Of a DNA stretch of 64,000 nt, positions 52,693 through 60,932 are shown piece by piece. The number at the start of each line of letters is the position of its first letter. Position 1 is the first letter of the stretch. The translations under genes and the position numbers were made by a program. Origin of the DNA: Microbispora sp. ZYX-F-249 (GTDB lineage: Bacteria; Actinomycetota; Actinomycetes; Streptosporangiales; Streptosporangiaceae); NCBI RefSeq assembly GCF_039649665.1, contig NZ_JBDJAW010000001.1:372001-436000 (forward strand), in the 5' to 3' direction. The notes beneath the pieces are model-generated. The model worked only from the letters and a program-made list of their open reading frames with translations, was not told the DNA's origin and made no database searches.

Positions 52693-53016
52693 GTGGGCGC
52701 GATCAAGAGCGTGACGGACGCGAGCTTCGAGGCCGAGGTCCTCAAGAGCGACAAGCCGGTTCTGGTCGACTTCTGGGCCGAGTGGTGCGGTCCGTGCCGT
52801 CAGGTCGGGCCGATCCTCGAGGAGATCGCCACCGAGCACGCCGACAAGCTGACCATCGTCAAGCTGAACATCGACGAGAACCCGGTCACGCCGCGGGACT
52901 ACGGCGTGCTCCAGATCCCGACGATGAACGTCTACAAGGGTGGCGAGGTCGTCAAGCAGATCATCGGCGCCAAGCCGAAGGCCATGCTGCTGCGCGAACT
53001 CGACGGCGTCATCTGA
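52693..53016 (+). CDS. trxA: Thioredoxin
   Basis: 107 residues with WCGPC at 31-35, FWAEW before it and the cis-Pro loop [10 protein letters not shown]. Disulfide reductant for many enzymes, recharged by the upstream TrxB. GGGGAGAG precedes the GTG. A terminator follows. Confidence 0.97.
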   Translation: MGAIKSVTDASFEAEVLKSDKPVLVDFWAEWCGPCRQVGPILEEIATEHADKLTIVKLNIDENPVTPRDYGVLQIPTMNVYKGGEVVKQIIGAKPKAMLLRELDGVI

Positions 53017-53042
53017 CGCCGCCGGCGGCACCACCGGAAGCA

Positions 53043-53073
53043 GAGCCCTCCGCGCCCCTCGCGCGGGGGGCTC
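53043..53073. terminator. Terminator of trxBA
   Basis: GAGCCCTCCGCGC pairs with GCGCGGGGGGCTC (one G-T pair) around CCCTC; it lies between trxA and the convergent GNAT gene. Confidence 0.8.
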
Positions 53074-53111
53074 CTGTGTCCTCAGAGGCCACCCGGACCG
53101 CTGAGATCGCC

Positions 53112-53732
53112 TCAGACGGGCCGCAGGGCCCTCTCCGGGGACATCGAGCCCAGCAGGCGCTCCAGCGCCACCTCGACGTCCTCGCGCCACGACACGGCCG
53201 TCTTGAGCTCCAGCCGGAGCCGGGGGAAGCGCAGATGCGGGCGGACGGTCTTGAACCCGACCGACAGCAGGTAGTCCGCGGGCAGCACGCAGCCGCCCGG
53301 CTGCTCCCACTTCAGGTCGCCGAACGCCTCGATCGCCCGTACGCCGCGGCGGGTCAGGTCCTTGGCGACGCCCTGCACGAGCATCCGGCCCAGGCCCCCG
53401 CCGGTGAACTCCGGCACGATGTGCGCGGTCATCAGCAGCACCGCGTCGGAGCTGACCGGAGACGTGGGGAACGCCACCGAGCGTGGGACGTACAGCGGCG
53501 GAGCGTAGAGCACGAATCCGGCCGCCACCCCGTCGACGTAGGCGATCTTTCCGCAACTCCCCCACTCGAGCAGGGTCGCGGAGATCCACGCCTCTTTCTC
53601 CAGCCCCGGGTCGCCCGCCTCCACCGCGCGCTCGCCGCTGACGGGGTCGAGCTCCCAGAACACACACCGCCGGCACCGGCGCGGCAGGTCATCGAGATTG
53701 TCGAGGGTGACGTTGACCAGCCGACGCGACAC
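53112..53732 (-). CDS. GNAT-family N-acetyltransferase
   Basis: 206 residues with Cys motif CRRCVFWELDP near the N-terminus and a GNAT core: a beta strand AVLLMTAHIVPEFTGGGLGRMLVQG holds the acetyl-CoA pyrophosphate loop (GGGLGRM). Similar proteins sit near parB/trx in Streptomyces and mycobacteria (Rv3916c place). I chose GTG 53732; a TTG at 53744 would add four residues. Acceptor substrate unknown. Confidence 0.85.
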   Translation of the reverse strand: MSRRLVNVTLDNLDDLPRRCRRCVFWELDPVSGERAVEAGDPGLEKEAWISATLLEWGSCGKIAYVDGVAAGFVLYAPPLYVPRSVAFPTSPVSSDAVLLMTAHIVPEFTGGGLGRMLVQGVAKDLTRRGVRAIEAFGDLKWEQPGGCVLPADYLLSVGFKTVRPHLRFPRLRLELKTAVSWREDVEVALERLLGSMSPERALRPV

Positions 53733-53992
53733 GTGATGCCCCAATCCCCGTCAGGAGTCCTGCCAGAAAAGCGCGCGAAAACGGCGTCTCCAGGTCGCAT
53801 CGTAACCCAGCGGAAGGGCAGGAGCGGGTGCGCCACGAACAGCCGCCCACGACCATTAAAGGGGTTGGCCGGGCCGAAACCAGTGGGACAGGAATGCAAG
53901 AAAAGGGGCCATTGATGGTCAATACCCAGTTGTGATGGGCGTGGCGCGTTACCGTACTCTGGATTTCCTGGCTACGTGATCGGAGGTGGACC

Positions 53993-55318
53993 GTGGCACA
54001 AGAGCTTGATCACGGTCGGACTAACGCGGCCCACGGGTCGCGCATTGACGCCTACGTCGACCGGTACGCCGCCCGCGCCGCCGGGATGGTCGCCTCCGAG
54101 ATCCGAGCTCTCTTCGCCGTCGCGTCGAGGCCCGAGGTGGTCTCGCTCGCCGGCGGCATGCCGTACGTCAACGCGCTCCCCCTCGACCTGGTCAGCGAGC
54201 TCGTCGCCGATCTGGTCAGCACGCGCGGCTCCGTTGCCCTGCAGTACGGCTCCGGGCAGGGCGACCCCGCCCTGCGCGAGCAGATCTGCGAGGTCATGCG
54301 CATGGAGGGCATCGAGGCGAACGCCGACGACGTGGTCGTCACGGTGGGCTCGCAGCAGGCGCTCGACCTGATCACCCGGATCTTCATCGACCCCGGCGAC
54401 GTCGTGCTCGCCGAAGGGCCCTCGTACGTCGGGGCGCTCGGGACGTTCAGCGCCTACCAGGCGAAGGTCGTGCACATCGCCATGGACGACCAGGGCCTCA
54501 TCCCCGAAGCCCTCGCCCAGACCATCTACGCGCTCCATGCGGCCGGCAACCGGATCAAGTTCCTCTACACGATCCCGAACTTCCAGAACCCGGCCGGTGT
54601 GACGCTGAACGAGGTGCGCCGCCGCCAGGTGCTGGAGATCTGCCGCAAGGCCGGTGTCCTCGTGGTGGAGGACAACCCGTACGGCCTGCTCGGGTTCGAC
54701 GGAGAACCGATGCGGGCGCTGCGCGCCGACGACGCCGAGGGTGTGGTGTACCTCGGCTCGTTCTCCAAGACCCTCGCCCCCGGCTTCCGCGTCGGCTGGG
54801 CCCTCGCCCCGCACGCCGTACGCGACAAGCTGGTCCTGGCCATGGAGTCGGCGGTGCTGTCGCACTCGTCCTTCACCCAGCTCGCCGTCGGCCAGTATCT
54901 CGCCACCCAGCCGTGGCGCGAGCAGATCAAGTCGTTCCGTGAGCTGTACCGCGAGCGGCGTGACGCGCTCCTGGGCGCGCTCGACGTGCTCATGCCGCCC
55001 GGATGCACCTGGACCCGCCCCGCAGGCGGGTTCTTCGTCTGGATGACGCTGCCGGAGGGACTCAACTCCAAGGCGATCCTCCCCCGTGCGGTCGCCGAGC
55101 GGGTCGCGTTCGTGCCCGGCACCGGCTTCTACTCCGACGGCGGCGGCTCGCGGAACATGCGCCTGTCGTTCTGCTATCCCGAGCCGGACCGCATCAAGGA
55201 GGGCGTGCGCCGCCTGGCGGGCGTCATCGAGCAGGAGCTCAGGCTGCGGGACACGTTCGGCACCGGCTCCGCGCCGGGACACGCCGGCGTCGACACTCCC
55301 AGCCCGGATCTCGCCTAG
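53993..55318 (+). CDS. PLP-dependent class I/II aminotransferase (2-aminoadipate/kynurenine type)
   Basis: 441 residues with fold-type I motifs: QYGSGQGDPALREQI, NFQNPAGVTL, VEDNPYGLL, and the PLP-lysine loop SFSKTLAPGFRVGW. GGAGG lies before the GTG start. Paralogues transfer the amino group of aminoadipate, branched or aromatic amino acids. It ends with a strong terminator. Substrate not determinable. Confidence 0.9.
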   Translation: MAQELDHGRTNAAHGSRIDAYVDRYAARAAGMVASEIRALFAVASRPEVVSLAGGMPYVNALPLDLVSELVADLVSTRGSVALQYGSGQGDPALREQICEVMRMEGIEANADDVVVTVGSQQALDLITRIFIDPGDVVLAEGPSYVGALGTFSAYQAKVVHIAMDDQGLIPEALAQTIYALHAAGNRIKFLYTIPNFQNPAGVTLNEVRRRQVLEICRKAGVLVVEDNPYGLLGFDGEPMRALRADDAEGVVYLGSFSKTLAPGFRVGWALAPHAVRDKLVLAMESAVLSHSSFTQLAVGQYLATQPWREQIKSFRELYRERRDALLGALDVLMPPGCTWTRPAGGFFVWMTLPEGLNSKAILPRAVAERVAFVPGTGFYSDGGGSRNMRLSFCYPEPDRIKEGVRRLAGVIEQELRLRDTFGTGSAPGHAGVDTPSPDLA

Positions 55319-55347
55319 AGCGCGTAGGCCGCTGCCCCCGCGATTTC

Positions 55348-55379
55348 GGAGCCGCCCATGGGACCTCATGGGCGGCTCC
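55348..55379. terminator. Perfect 13-bp terminator hairpin after aminotransferase gene
   Basis: GGAGCCGCCCATG (55348-55360) pairs with CATGGGCGGCTCC (55367-55379) around GGACCT. Confidence 0.88.
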
Positions 55380-55612
55380 TACGCTATGGATGGAAGTGCG
55401 CGACGTCTGCCGGGGATGGCTTGGCGTACCGGGGGACGCACCGGCGCGGGCGGGGCACTAGCCTGTTCAGGCTGGCCGTACTGACTTCTCGAGGCGAGAA
55501 AGGCCCTCTTCGTGAGCGAGCGAACGATGACCCAAGGATCGCCCCCCGTGCGTCCGTGGAGGGGGGCGCGGACCGGAACCGGTGCCGCCGTCCGCATGGG
55601 CGGTGAGGCGCG

Positions 55613-56563
55613 ATGAGCGATCTGGGCCACGTGCTCGTCCTCGCGGGAGGGCTCTCCTACGAGCGTGAGGTCTCCATCCGTTCCGGACGCCGCGTCGCGG
55701 AGGTTCTGCGGGCGGTCGGTGTGGACGTGGAGACGCGCGACGCAGACGCCACCTTCGTGCCCGCCGTGCTGGCGGACCCGCCGGACGCGGTGTTCGTCAC
55801 GCTGCACGGCGGCGCCGGGGAGGACGGCGCCATCCGGTCGGTGCTGGAACTGCTCGACGTGCCGTACGTGGGGGCGACGCCAGACGCCTGCCGGGTCTCC
55901 TTCGACAAGCCCACGGCGAAGGCGGTCGTCCGTTCCTGGGGGCTGAACACGCCCGACTCCGTGGCGCTGCCCAAGGAGACGTTCCACGACCTCGGCGCCT
56001 CGGCCGTGCTCGCCCGCATCATCGACCGGCTCGGCCTGCCGCTCTTCGTCAAGCCCTCCCGCGGCGGTTCCGCGCTGGGCGCGTCCATCGTCCGCACAGC
56101 GGAGGAACTGCCCGCCGCGATGGTCGGCTGCTTCGCCTATGGCGACACCGCGCTCATCGAGCGGTACGTCCAGGGCGTGGAGGTCGCGGTCTCCGTGGTG
56201 GATCTCGGCGACGGCCCGGTCGCTCTGACGCCGGTGGAAATCGTGCCCGATCGGGGTGTGTACGATTACGCGGCCCGCTACACCGCCGGCCAGACGGAGT
56301 TCTTCGCGCCGGCCCGGCTCTCCCCCGAGGTCGCCGAGGCATGCGCCGGGATGGCGGTCGCCGCGCACACCGCCCTCGGCCTGCGCGACCTCTCCCGCAC
56401 CGACCTCATCGTCGACGGCTCCGGCAAGCCGTACTTCCTCGAGGTCAACGTGGCACCCGGCATGACGGAGACGTCCCTGCTGCCGATGGCCGCAGAAGCG
56501 GCGGGCCGAGACCTCGGCACGCTGTGCAAAGGACTCCTCGAGCTCGCCGCCACCCGAGCCTGA
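55613..56563 (+). CDS. D-alanine-D-alanine ligase-like ATP-grasp enzyme
   Basis: 316 residues. N-terminal fold with LAGGLSYEREVSIRSGRRVAE and HGGAGEDGAIRSVLELLDVPYVG, ATP-grasp KPSRGGSALGASIV, and near the end FLEVNVAPGMTETSLLPMAA. The core fits Ddl, which makes D-Ala-D-Ala for peptidoglycan; the VNVAPGMTETS variant differs from the usual NTxPGMTxxS, so a related dipeptide ligase is possible. The ATG follows GGTGAGG. Followed by a parS site and terminator. Confidence 0.85.
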   Translation: MSDLGHVLVLAGGLSYEREVSIRSGRRVAEVLRAVGVDVETRDADATFVPAVLADPPDAVFVTLHGGAGEDGAIRSVLELLDVPYVGATPDACRVSFDKPTAKAVVRSWGLNTPDSVALPKETFHDLGASAVLARIIDRLGLPLFVKPSRGGSALGASIVRTAEELPAAMVGCFAYGDTALIERYVQGVEVAVSVVDLGDGPVALTPVEIVPDRGVYDYAARYTAGQTEFFAPARLSPEVAEACAGMAVAAHTALGLRDLSRTDLIVDGSGKPYFLEVNVAPGMTETSLLPMAAEAAGRDLGTLCKGLLELAATRA

Positions 56564-56572
56564 TCTCGCCGC

Positions 56573-56588
56573 CGTTTCACGTGAAACA
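56573..56588. promoter_or_regulatory. parS site 1
   Basis: CGTTTCACGTGAAACA: the 14-base palindrome GTTTCACGTGAAAC with 15 of 16 matches to the bacterial parS consensus. It lies ten bases after the Ddl-like stop codon. Confidence 0.92.
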
Positions 56589-56589
56589 C

Positions 56590-56620
56590 CCCCTCCAGGC
56601 CGCGATTCCGCCTGGAGGGG
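56590..56620. terminator. Terminator of the Ddl-like gene
   Basis: CCCCTCCAGGC pairs perfectly with GCCTGGAGGGG over nine bases. Confidence 0.85.
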
Positions 56621-56740
56621 CACGAAGAACGGCTTGGCATTGACGTCCACGACCTTGAGCCGGGTCGTTCACTACCGCTGACCTTGACCGTGGGTGCCGA
56701 GAACCGGGTTCACCTTGCGTCTTGAGCGCCTCCGGGCACG

Positions 56741-56756
56741 TGTTTCACGTGAAACT
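56741..56756. promoter_or_regulatory. parS site 2
   Basis: TGTTTCACGTGAAACT, 15 of 16 consensus bases; 18 bases before repeat module copy 1. Confidence 0.93.
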
Positions 56757-56774
56757 TGGCACGCTGGCGGTACG

Positions 56775-56934
56775 GACGAGCTCTGCGCGGGATGGTCACT
56801 GCGCCGGAAGGAACCTCCGGTCCTCGCGAAGTCCGCTCCGCTCCACCCACGAAAATCCCTCGCAGGCTCAGACTTTCCGCAGGGCCCGGGCTGGACCTTC
56901 GCTGCGGTCCTCGCTCCCTTCCGCTCCGTTCCCC
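56775..56934 (+). repeat. parS-linked repeat module, copy 1 (interrupted)
   Basis: Part A (56775-56842, GACGAGCTCT ... TCCGCTCCGCT) and part B (56891-56934, CTGGACCTTCGCTGCGG ...) match copy 2 with about three and two mismatches. Here the two parts are separated by 48 bases that copy 2 lacks. Confidence 0.9.
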
Positions 56935-57008
56935 GGCCCATGAGCGTCGTGAGCACATGGGCGAGGGGGTGCCGGCAACCCAGCTCACCCACGCCGCCCT
57001 CAGGCCTG

Positions 57009-57024
57009 TGTTTCACGTGAAACA
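57009..57024. promoter_or_regulatory. parS site 3 (perfect)
   Basis: TGTTTCACGTGAAACA, all 16 consensus bases; 17 bases before repeat module copy 2. Confidence 0.95.
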
Positions 57025-57041
57025 GGTGGCCCTCGGGTGTC

Positions 57042-57151
57042 GACGAGCTCTGGGCGGGGTGGTCACTGCGCCGGAAGGAGCCTCCGGTCCTCGCGAAGTC
57101 CGCTCCGCTGGACCTTCGCTGCGGTCCTCGCTCCCTTCGGCTCCGCTCCCC
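57042..57151 (+). repeat. parS-linked repeat module, copy 2 (contiguous)
   Basis: Parts A (57042-57109) and B (57108-57151) are fused. With the parS site just upstream, the whole parS+module unit is duplicated 267-268 bp from copy 1. Confidence 0.9.
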
Positions 57152-57176
57152 GACCGGCGAGACTGGGGGCAGCGCC

Positions 57177-58163
57177 CTATTCGGCGGTGATACCTCTACT
57201 GCGCATCGCGTTGGCGGCATCCGGCGCCATCGTGTCGATGATCCGCTCCAGGTCGTCGATCGTGGAGAACTCGACGACGATGCGGCCCTTCCGGCTACCG
57301 AGGTCGACCTTCACCTTGGTCTCGAAGTGGTCAGAGAGCCGGTCCGCCAGGTCGCGGAGCGCCGGAGCGGTCGGCTTCTTCGCCCGGGCCTTCCGCGGAG
57401 CCGGTCCCGCCGTCGCCTCGCCCAGGGCCACGATCTCCTCGACGGTCCGTACGGACAGCCCTTCCGCCACGATCCGGCTCGCCAGCCGCTCCTGGGCGGC
57501 GGGGTCGTTGAGCGCGAGCAGCGCCCGCGCGTGCCCGGCGCTGATGATTCCGGCCGCCAGCCGGCGCTGCACCTCGGGCGGAAGGTTCAGTAGGCGCAGG
57601 GTATTGCTGATGTGCGAGCGGGACCGCCCCACCTTTCCGGCGAGCACCTCGTGGGTGGCACCGAAGTCGTCCAGGAGTTGCTGGTAGGCCGCCGCCTCCT
57701 CCAGTGCGTTCAGCTGCTCCCGCTGGAGGTTCTCGATGAGCGCCTCACGGAGCATCTCGTCGTCCTGAGTACTCCGGACGATCGCGGGAATGCGGTCCAG
57801 CCCCGCGATCTGCGAGGCGCGCCACCTCCGCTCCCCCATGATCAGCTCGAAACGACCGCCCTCCACCGCACGGACGACGACCGGCTGCAGCAGGCCGACC
57901 TCCTTGATGGATGCCGCGAGTTCGTCGAGACGGTCCTCGTCGAACACCTCACGCGGCTGCCGCGGGTTCGGGGAGATGGAGTCGACCTCGATCTCCTGGA
58001 AGTAGGCGCCCTCCACGGGACGCAGGCCCGCCACGTCCACACCCGGCCCAGCCGCCGGTGGGCCGGCGGGCGAAACGCTCGCCACGGACGCCGGATCGAC
58101 GATCGGCCCTGTGGGGATCAGAGCCCCAAGACCCTTGCCCAGTCCCCGACGCTGCTGGCTCAC
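57177..58163 (-). CDS. parB: Chromosome-partitioning protein ParB
   Basis: 328 residues: GLGKGLGALIPTG start (ParA-contact region), CTP-binding ParB domain with GERRWRASQIAGL, helix-turn-helix THEVLAGKVGRSRSHISNTLRLLNLP, central dimer region and a C-terminal dimerisation domain ending MRSRGITAE. It loads on the adjacent parS sites and spreads as a CTP-gated clamp. GTG start with GGGAG upstream; downstream of parA. Confidence 0.97.
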   Translation of the reverse strand: MSQQRRGLGKGLGALIPTGPIVDPASVASVSPAGPPAAGPGVDVAGLRPVEGAYFQEIEVDSISPNPRQPREVFDEDRLDELAASIKEVGLLQPVVVRAVEGGRFELIMGERRWRASQIAGLDRIPAIVRSTQDDEMLREALIENLQREQLNALEEAAAYQQLLDDFGATHEVLAGKVGRSRSHISNTLRLLNLPPEVQRRLAAGIISAGHARALLALNDPAAQERLASRIVAEGLSVRTVEEIVALGEATAGPAPRKARAKKPTAPALRDLADRLSDHFETKVKVDLGSRKGRIVVEFSTIDDLERIIDTMAPDAANAMRSRGITAE

Positions 58164-58338
58164 CGCTGCTCCCTCATACCCGCACAGAAGGCGGTGCCCA
58201 GCGACTCGGGGTCACTGGGCACCGGCACGCACACACCAGGAGAGAGTACCGCTGTGGCGGCGTCCCCATGAGTCTCGCGCATCGAGCTGTGCACAATCCG
58301 CCCGACGCTCCCTGTCGCCGGGGAGGAGCTGAGCGGGC

Positions 58339-58364
58339 GGGAGGGAGGACCGCAGCGAAGGAGC
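58339..58364 (-). repeat. Inverted, diverged copy of the module B core
   Basis: GGGAGGGAGGACCGCAGCG... on the plus strand is the reverse complement of the part B core of the repeats at 56891 and 57108, with about three mismatches in 26 bases. It lies in the 272-bp parA-parB gap, which otherwise shows no feature. Confidence 0.65.
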
Positions 58365-58435
58365 AGCGGCGCGGCCCGATGAACGGCATGCTTCGGGTCC
58401 GTGGTGCCGCCCGTACGCGGCCCTGTGTGGCGTTG

Positions 58436-59374
58436 TCAGGCGCCGGCGAGGGCCGCCGCACGGTAGGCGATCTCACGCGCGGCGCCCATGTACGCGAGCG
58501 CTCCGCTCGAGCCCGGGTCGTACGTCATGACCGACTGCCCGTAGCTAGGGGCCTCGGAGACACGGACACTCCTGGGGATGACGGCGTCGAGCACGGTGTC
58601 GCCGAAGTGGGATCGCACCTCCTCGGCCACCTGAGAAGCGAGGCGGGTCCGGCCGTCGTACATCGTGAGCAGGATGGTCGTGACCGACAACGTCTGGTTG
58701 AGGTGCGCGCGCACCAGTTCCACGTTCTGCAGAAGCTGAGTGAGCCCCTCCAGGGCGTAGTACTCGCACTGGATGGGGATCAGCACTTCCTGCGCCGCCG
58801 CCATGGCGTTGACGGTCAGCAGCCCCAGCGACGGCGGGCAGTCGATGAGGATGTAGTCGAACTCCATCGCGTCGAACGAAGCCAGCGCCCGACGCAGACG
58901 GGTCTCCCGGCCGACCATCGGAACCAGCTCGATCTCCGCGCCCGCGAGATCGAGGGTGGCGGGAGCGCAGTAGAGGTTCGGCATGTCGGGGACCGGCTTC
59001 ACGATCTGCGACAGTGCCATGTCGTCCACGAGGACCTGATACACCGACGGCATCCCCGACCGGTGTTCCGTCGCCAACGCGGTGGACGCGTTGCCTTGCG
59101 GGTCGAGGTCGACCACGAGGACGCGCTGATCGTGCATGGACAGCGCGGCCGCCAGGTTGACGGCTGTGGTGGTCTTGCCCACGCCGCCCTTCTGGTTGGC
59201 CACCGTCATCACGCGGCACCGGGAAGGCCGGGGCCAGGCCCCCTCGTCGCGCGTCGAGTAACCGACGGAAGGCGCAGCCGCCTGCGGGGGTGCGGCTGTT
59301 TCACGTGAAACCACAGAACTCAGTGCCTCTCGTACCAGCGGCGAATCGCCAGGGCTAAGGGGGGTCTGGGACAC
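58436..59374 (-). CDS. parA: Chromosome-partitioning ATPase ParA
   Basis: 312 residues from GTG 59374 (AAAGGA nine bases upstream). Deviant Walker A KGGVGKTTT after MTVANQ, Walker B-like YILIDCPPSLGLLTVNA, and PIQCEYYALEGL. The N-terminal tail contains VSRET, encoded by a parS site inside the gene. ParA-ATP binds DNA and moves ParB-parS. An in-frame GTG at 59524 (with GAGGTGA in front, five bases after rsmG) would add 50 residues and remains possible. Confidence 0.95.
   Translation of the reverse strand: MSQTPLSPGDSPLVREALSSVVSRETAAPPQAAAPSVGYSTRDEGAWPRPSRCRVMTVANQKGGVGKTTTAVNLAAALSMHDQRVLVVDLDPQGNASTALATEHRSGMPSVYQVLVDDMALSQIVKPVPDMPNLYCAPATLDLAGAEIELVPMVGRETRLRRALASFDAMEFDYILIDCPPSLGLLTVNAMAAAQEVLIPIQCEYYALEGLTQLLQNVELVRAHLNQTLSVTTILLTMYDGRTRLASQVAEEVRSHFGDTVLDAVIPRSVRVSEAPSYGQSVMTYDPGSSGALAYMGAAREIAYRAAALAGA
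59297..59312. promoter_or_regulatory. parS site 4 (inside parA)
   Basis: TGTTTCACGTGAAACC, 15 of 16 consensus bases, read in parA as the codons for VSRET, the same peptide as at the matching place in mycobacterial ParA. Confidence 0.93.
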
Positions 59375-59528
59375 GGTCGTCGTCCTTTCGACCGGCGAAG
59401 CGGAGGGACGAGGCCAGCCCACCCCGGAGGACCGGCCCGCTGTCGCGATCTCCCAGCGTAGGGGGAGCCGGGTCTCCGGCCAACCCAGGCCCGCTGTCAC
59501 ACCGCCTGATCCGGCGTCCGCCACCGGC

Positions 59529-60209
59529 TCACCTCTTTCGTCGCCTCCGCGTGTCCGTTCGCGGTGACCGTCCGGCGACGACGCGAACGAGGGTCGCGGG
59601 CGGCTCGACCCTACCGTGCCCCACTGTGATCAACTCGACGTGCCTCACCCCGAACGCCTCCAATTGGGGACGGGCGGCGTCCAGTTCCTCCTGCGCCCGC
59701 TCGCCCTTCATCGCGAGCAGCTCTCCCCCCTCGTGCAGCAGCGGCATCGACCATGCCAGCAGCCGGTCGAGCGGCGCGACCGCACGGGCCGTGGCCACGT
59801 CGAAGACGCGCTTTCGGGCGAGTTCCTCCGCCCGTCCGCGCAGCACCTCCACGTTGTCGAGTTTGAGCGCCTCCACGCATTCGGACAGGAACACGGTCCG
59901 GCGCAGCAGCGGCTCCAGCAGGGTCACCGTCACATCGGGGCGGACGATCGCGAGCACGAGCCCGGGCAGGCCCGCGCCCGAGCCGATGTCGACGAGGGTC
60001 GAGTCCGGCGGGACCGCCTCCTCCACGACCGCGCAGTTCAGCAGGTGCCGGTCCCAGATGCGGGGCACCTCACGCGGCCCCAGCAGTCCCCGCACCACGC
60101 CCGGCCCGGCGAGCAACTCGGCGAACAGCCGGGCCCGCTCCAACGCCTCGCCGGTGAAGATCTCTCGCGCCACCGGGGGCGCCTCGGGCAGCTCGTTGCT
60201 CTCCGTCAT
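59529..60209 (-). CDS. rsmG: 16S rRNA (guanine527-N7)-methyltransferase RsmG
   Basis: 226 residues from ATG 60209 (a GTG one codon earlier is possible). SAM-binding VDIGSGAGLPGLVLAI, RIWDRHLLNC before it, and RAVAPLDRLLAW. It methylates G527 of 16S rRNA; loss gives low-level streptomycin resistance in relatives. Upstream of parA in the same direction. Confidence 0.95.
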   Translation of the reverse strand: MTESNELPEAPPVAREIFTGEALERARLFAELLAGPGVVRGLLGPREVPRIWDRHLLNCAVVEEAVPPDSTLVDIGSGAGLPGLVLAIVRPDVTVTLLEPLLRRTVFLSECVEALKLDNVEVLRGRAEELARKRVFDVATARAVAPLDRLLAWSMPLLHEGGELLAMKGERAQEELDAARPQLEAFGVRHVELITVGHGRVEPPATLVRVVAGRSPRTDTRRRRKR

Positions 60210-60359
60210 CACTCACTCATTCATGAACGCTCTGGGCCAAGGGTAACCGTCCTTACCCCCTCGGCGACGGCCAGCCGTGCATACGAACGTCCGCCGGCCA
60301 CCCGGATCCGACCGGAGGGGAGCAGGAGGGGAAGGGACACAGGCACGTACGGGACGGAA

Positions 60360-60393
60360 AAGCCGCCGGTCCCGGATGTGGGACCGGCGGCTT
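60360..60393. terminator. Terminator after jag
   Basis: AAGCCGCCGGTCCC pairs perfectly with GGGACCGGCGGCTT over GGATGT. It ends the rpmH-rnpA-yidD-yidC-jag operon and separates it from rsmG. Confidence 0.88.
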
Positions 60394-60419
60394 CCCCGCG
60401 TCGGAACTGTGAAAAGCGG

Positions 60420-60914
60420 TCAGGCGGGCAGGACCACCACGAAGCGGCGGGGCTCTTCGCCCTCGGACTCGCTGCGCAGGCCCGCCGCCGCGACGGCGTC
60501 GTGCACGATCTTGCGCTCGAAGGGCGTCATCGGCTTGAGCGCCTTCGGCTCGCCGGTGCGCTTGACGTCGTCGGCCGCCGCGGCGCCCACCTTGGTGAGC
60601 TCGGCCCGGCGCCGCTCCCGATAGCCGCCGACGTCGAGCATGAGCCGCGAACGCTCCCCCGTCTGGCGGTGCACGGCCAGGCGCGTCAGCTCCTGCAACG
60701 CCTCCAGCACCTCTCCGCCGGGACCCACGAGCTCATCGCCCTTGATGCCCACGATCGACACGACGGCACGGTCTCCCTCGACGTCCATGTCGATATCGCC
60801 GTCCAGGTCGGCGATGTCGAGCAGGCCCTCAAGGTAGTCCGCCGCGATCTCGCCCTCCTGTTCGAGGGCGTCGATGTCGGGAGCAGGCTTGAGGGTCTCC
60901 TCAGCTTCGGTCAC
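60420..60914 (-). CDS. jag: RNA-binding protein Jag/KhpB
   Basis: 164 residues: KH-like domain (IKGDELVGPGGEVLEALQELTRLAVHRQ) and R3H domain (PFERKIVHDAVAAAGLRSESEGEEPRR). There is no long N-terminal Jag domain, as in other actinobacteria. It binds RNA and is linked to cell-shape control. GTG start, 18 bases after yidC. Confidence 0.92.
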   Translation of the reverse strand: MTEAEETLKPAPDIDALEQEGEIAADYLEGLLDIADLDGDIDMDVEGDRAVVSIVGIKGDELVGPGGEVLEALQELTRLAVHRQTGERSRLMLDVGGYRERRRAELTKVGAAAADDVKRTGEPKALKPMTPFERKIVHDAVAAAGLRSESEGEEPRRFVVVLPA

Positions 60915-60932
60915 GTCCGGACTCTCCTTCTC

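Larger units (their letters stand above)
56564..57176. other. 613-bp parS-rich intergenic region
   Basis: No credible gene is seen on either strand. The region holds three parS sites (56573, 56741, 57009), one terminator and two copies of a long repeat module. Short open frames here run through the repeats and have no ribosome sites. Confidence 0.75.

Noticed and set aside
56672-57220. Open frames of 70-180 codons in the parS region
   Set aside because: They translate the repeat modules and parS sites, differ between the repeat copies and lack ribosome sites.
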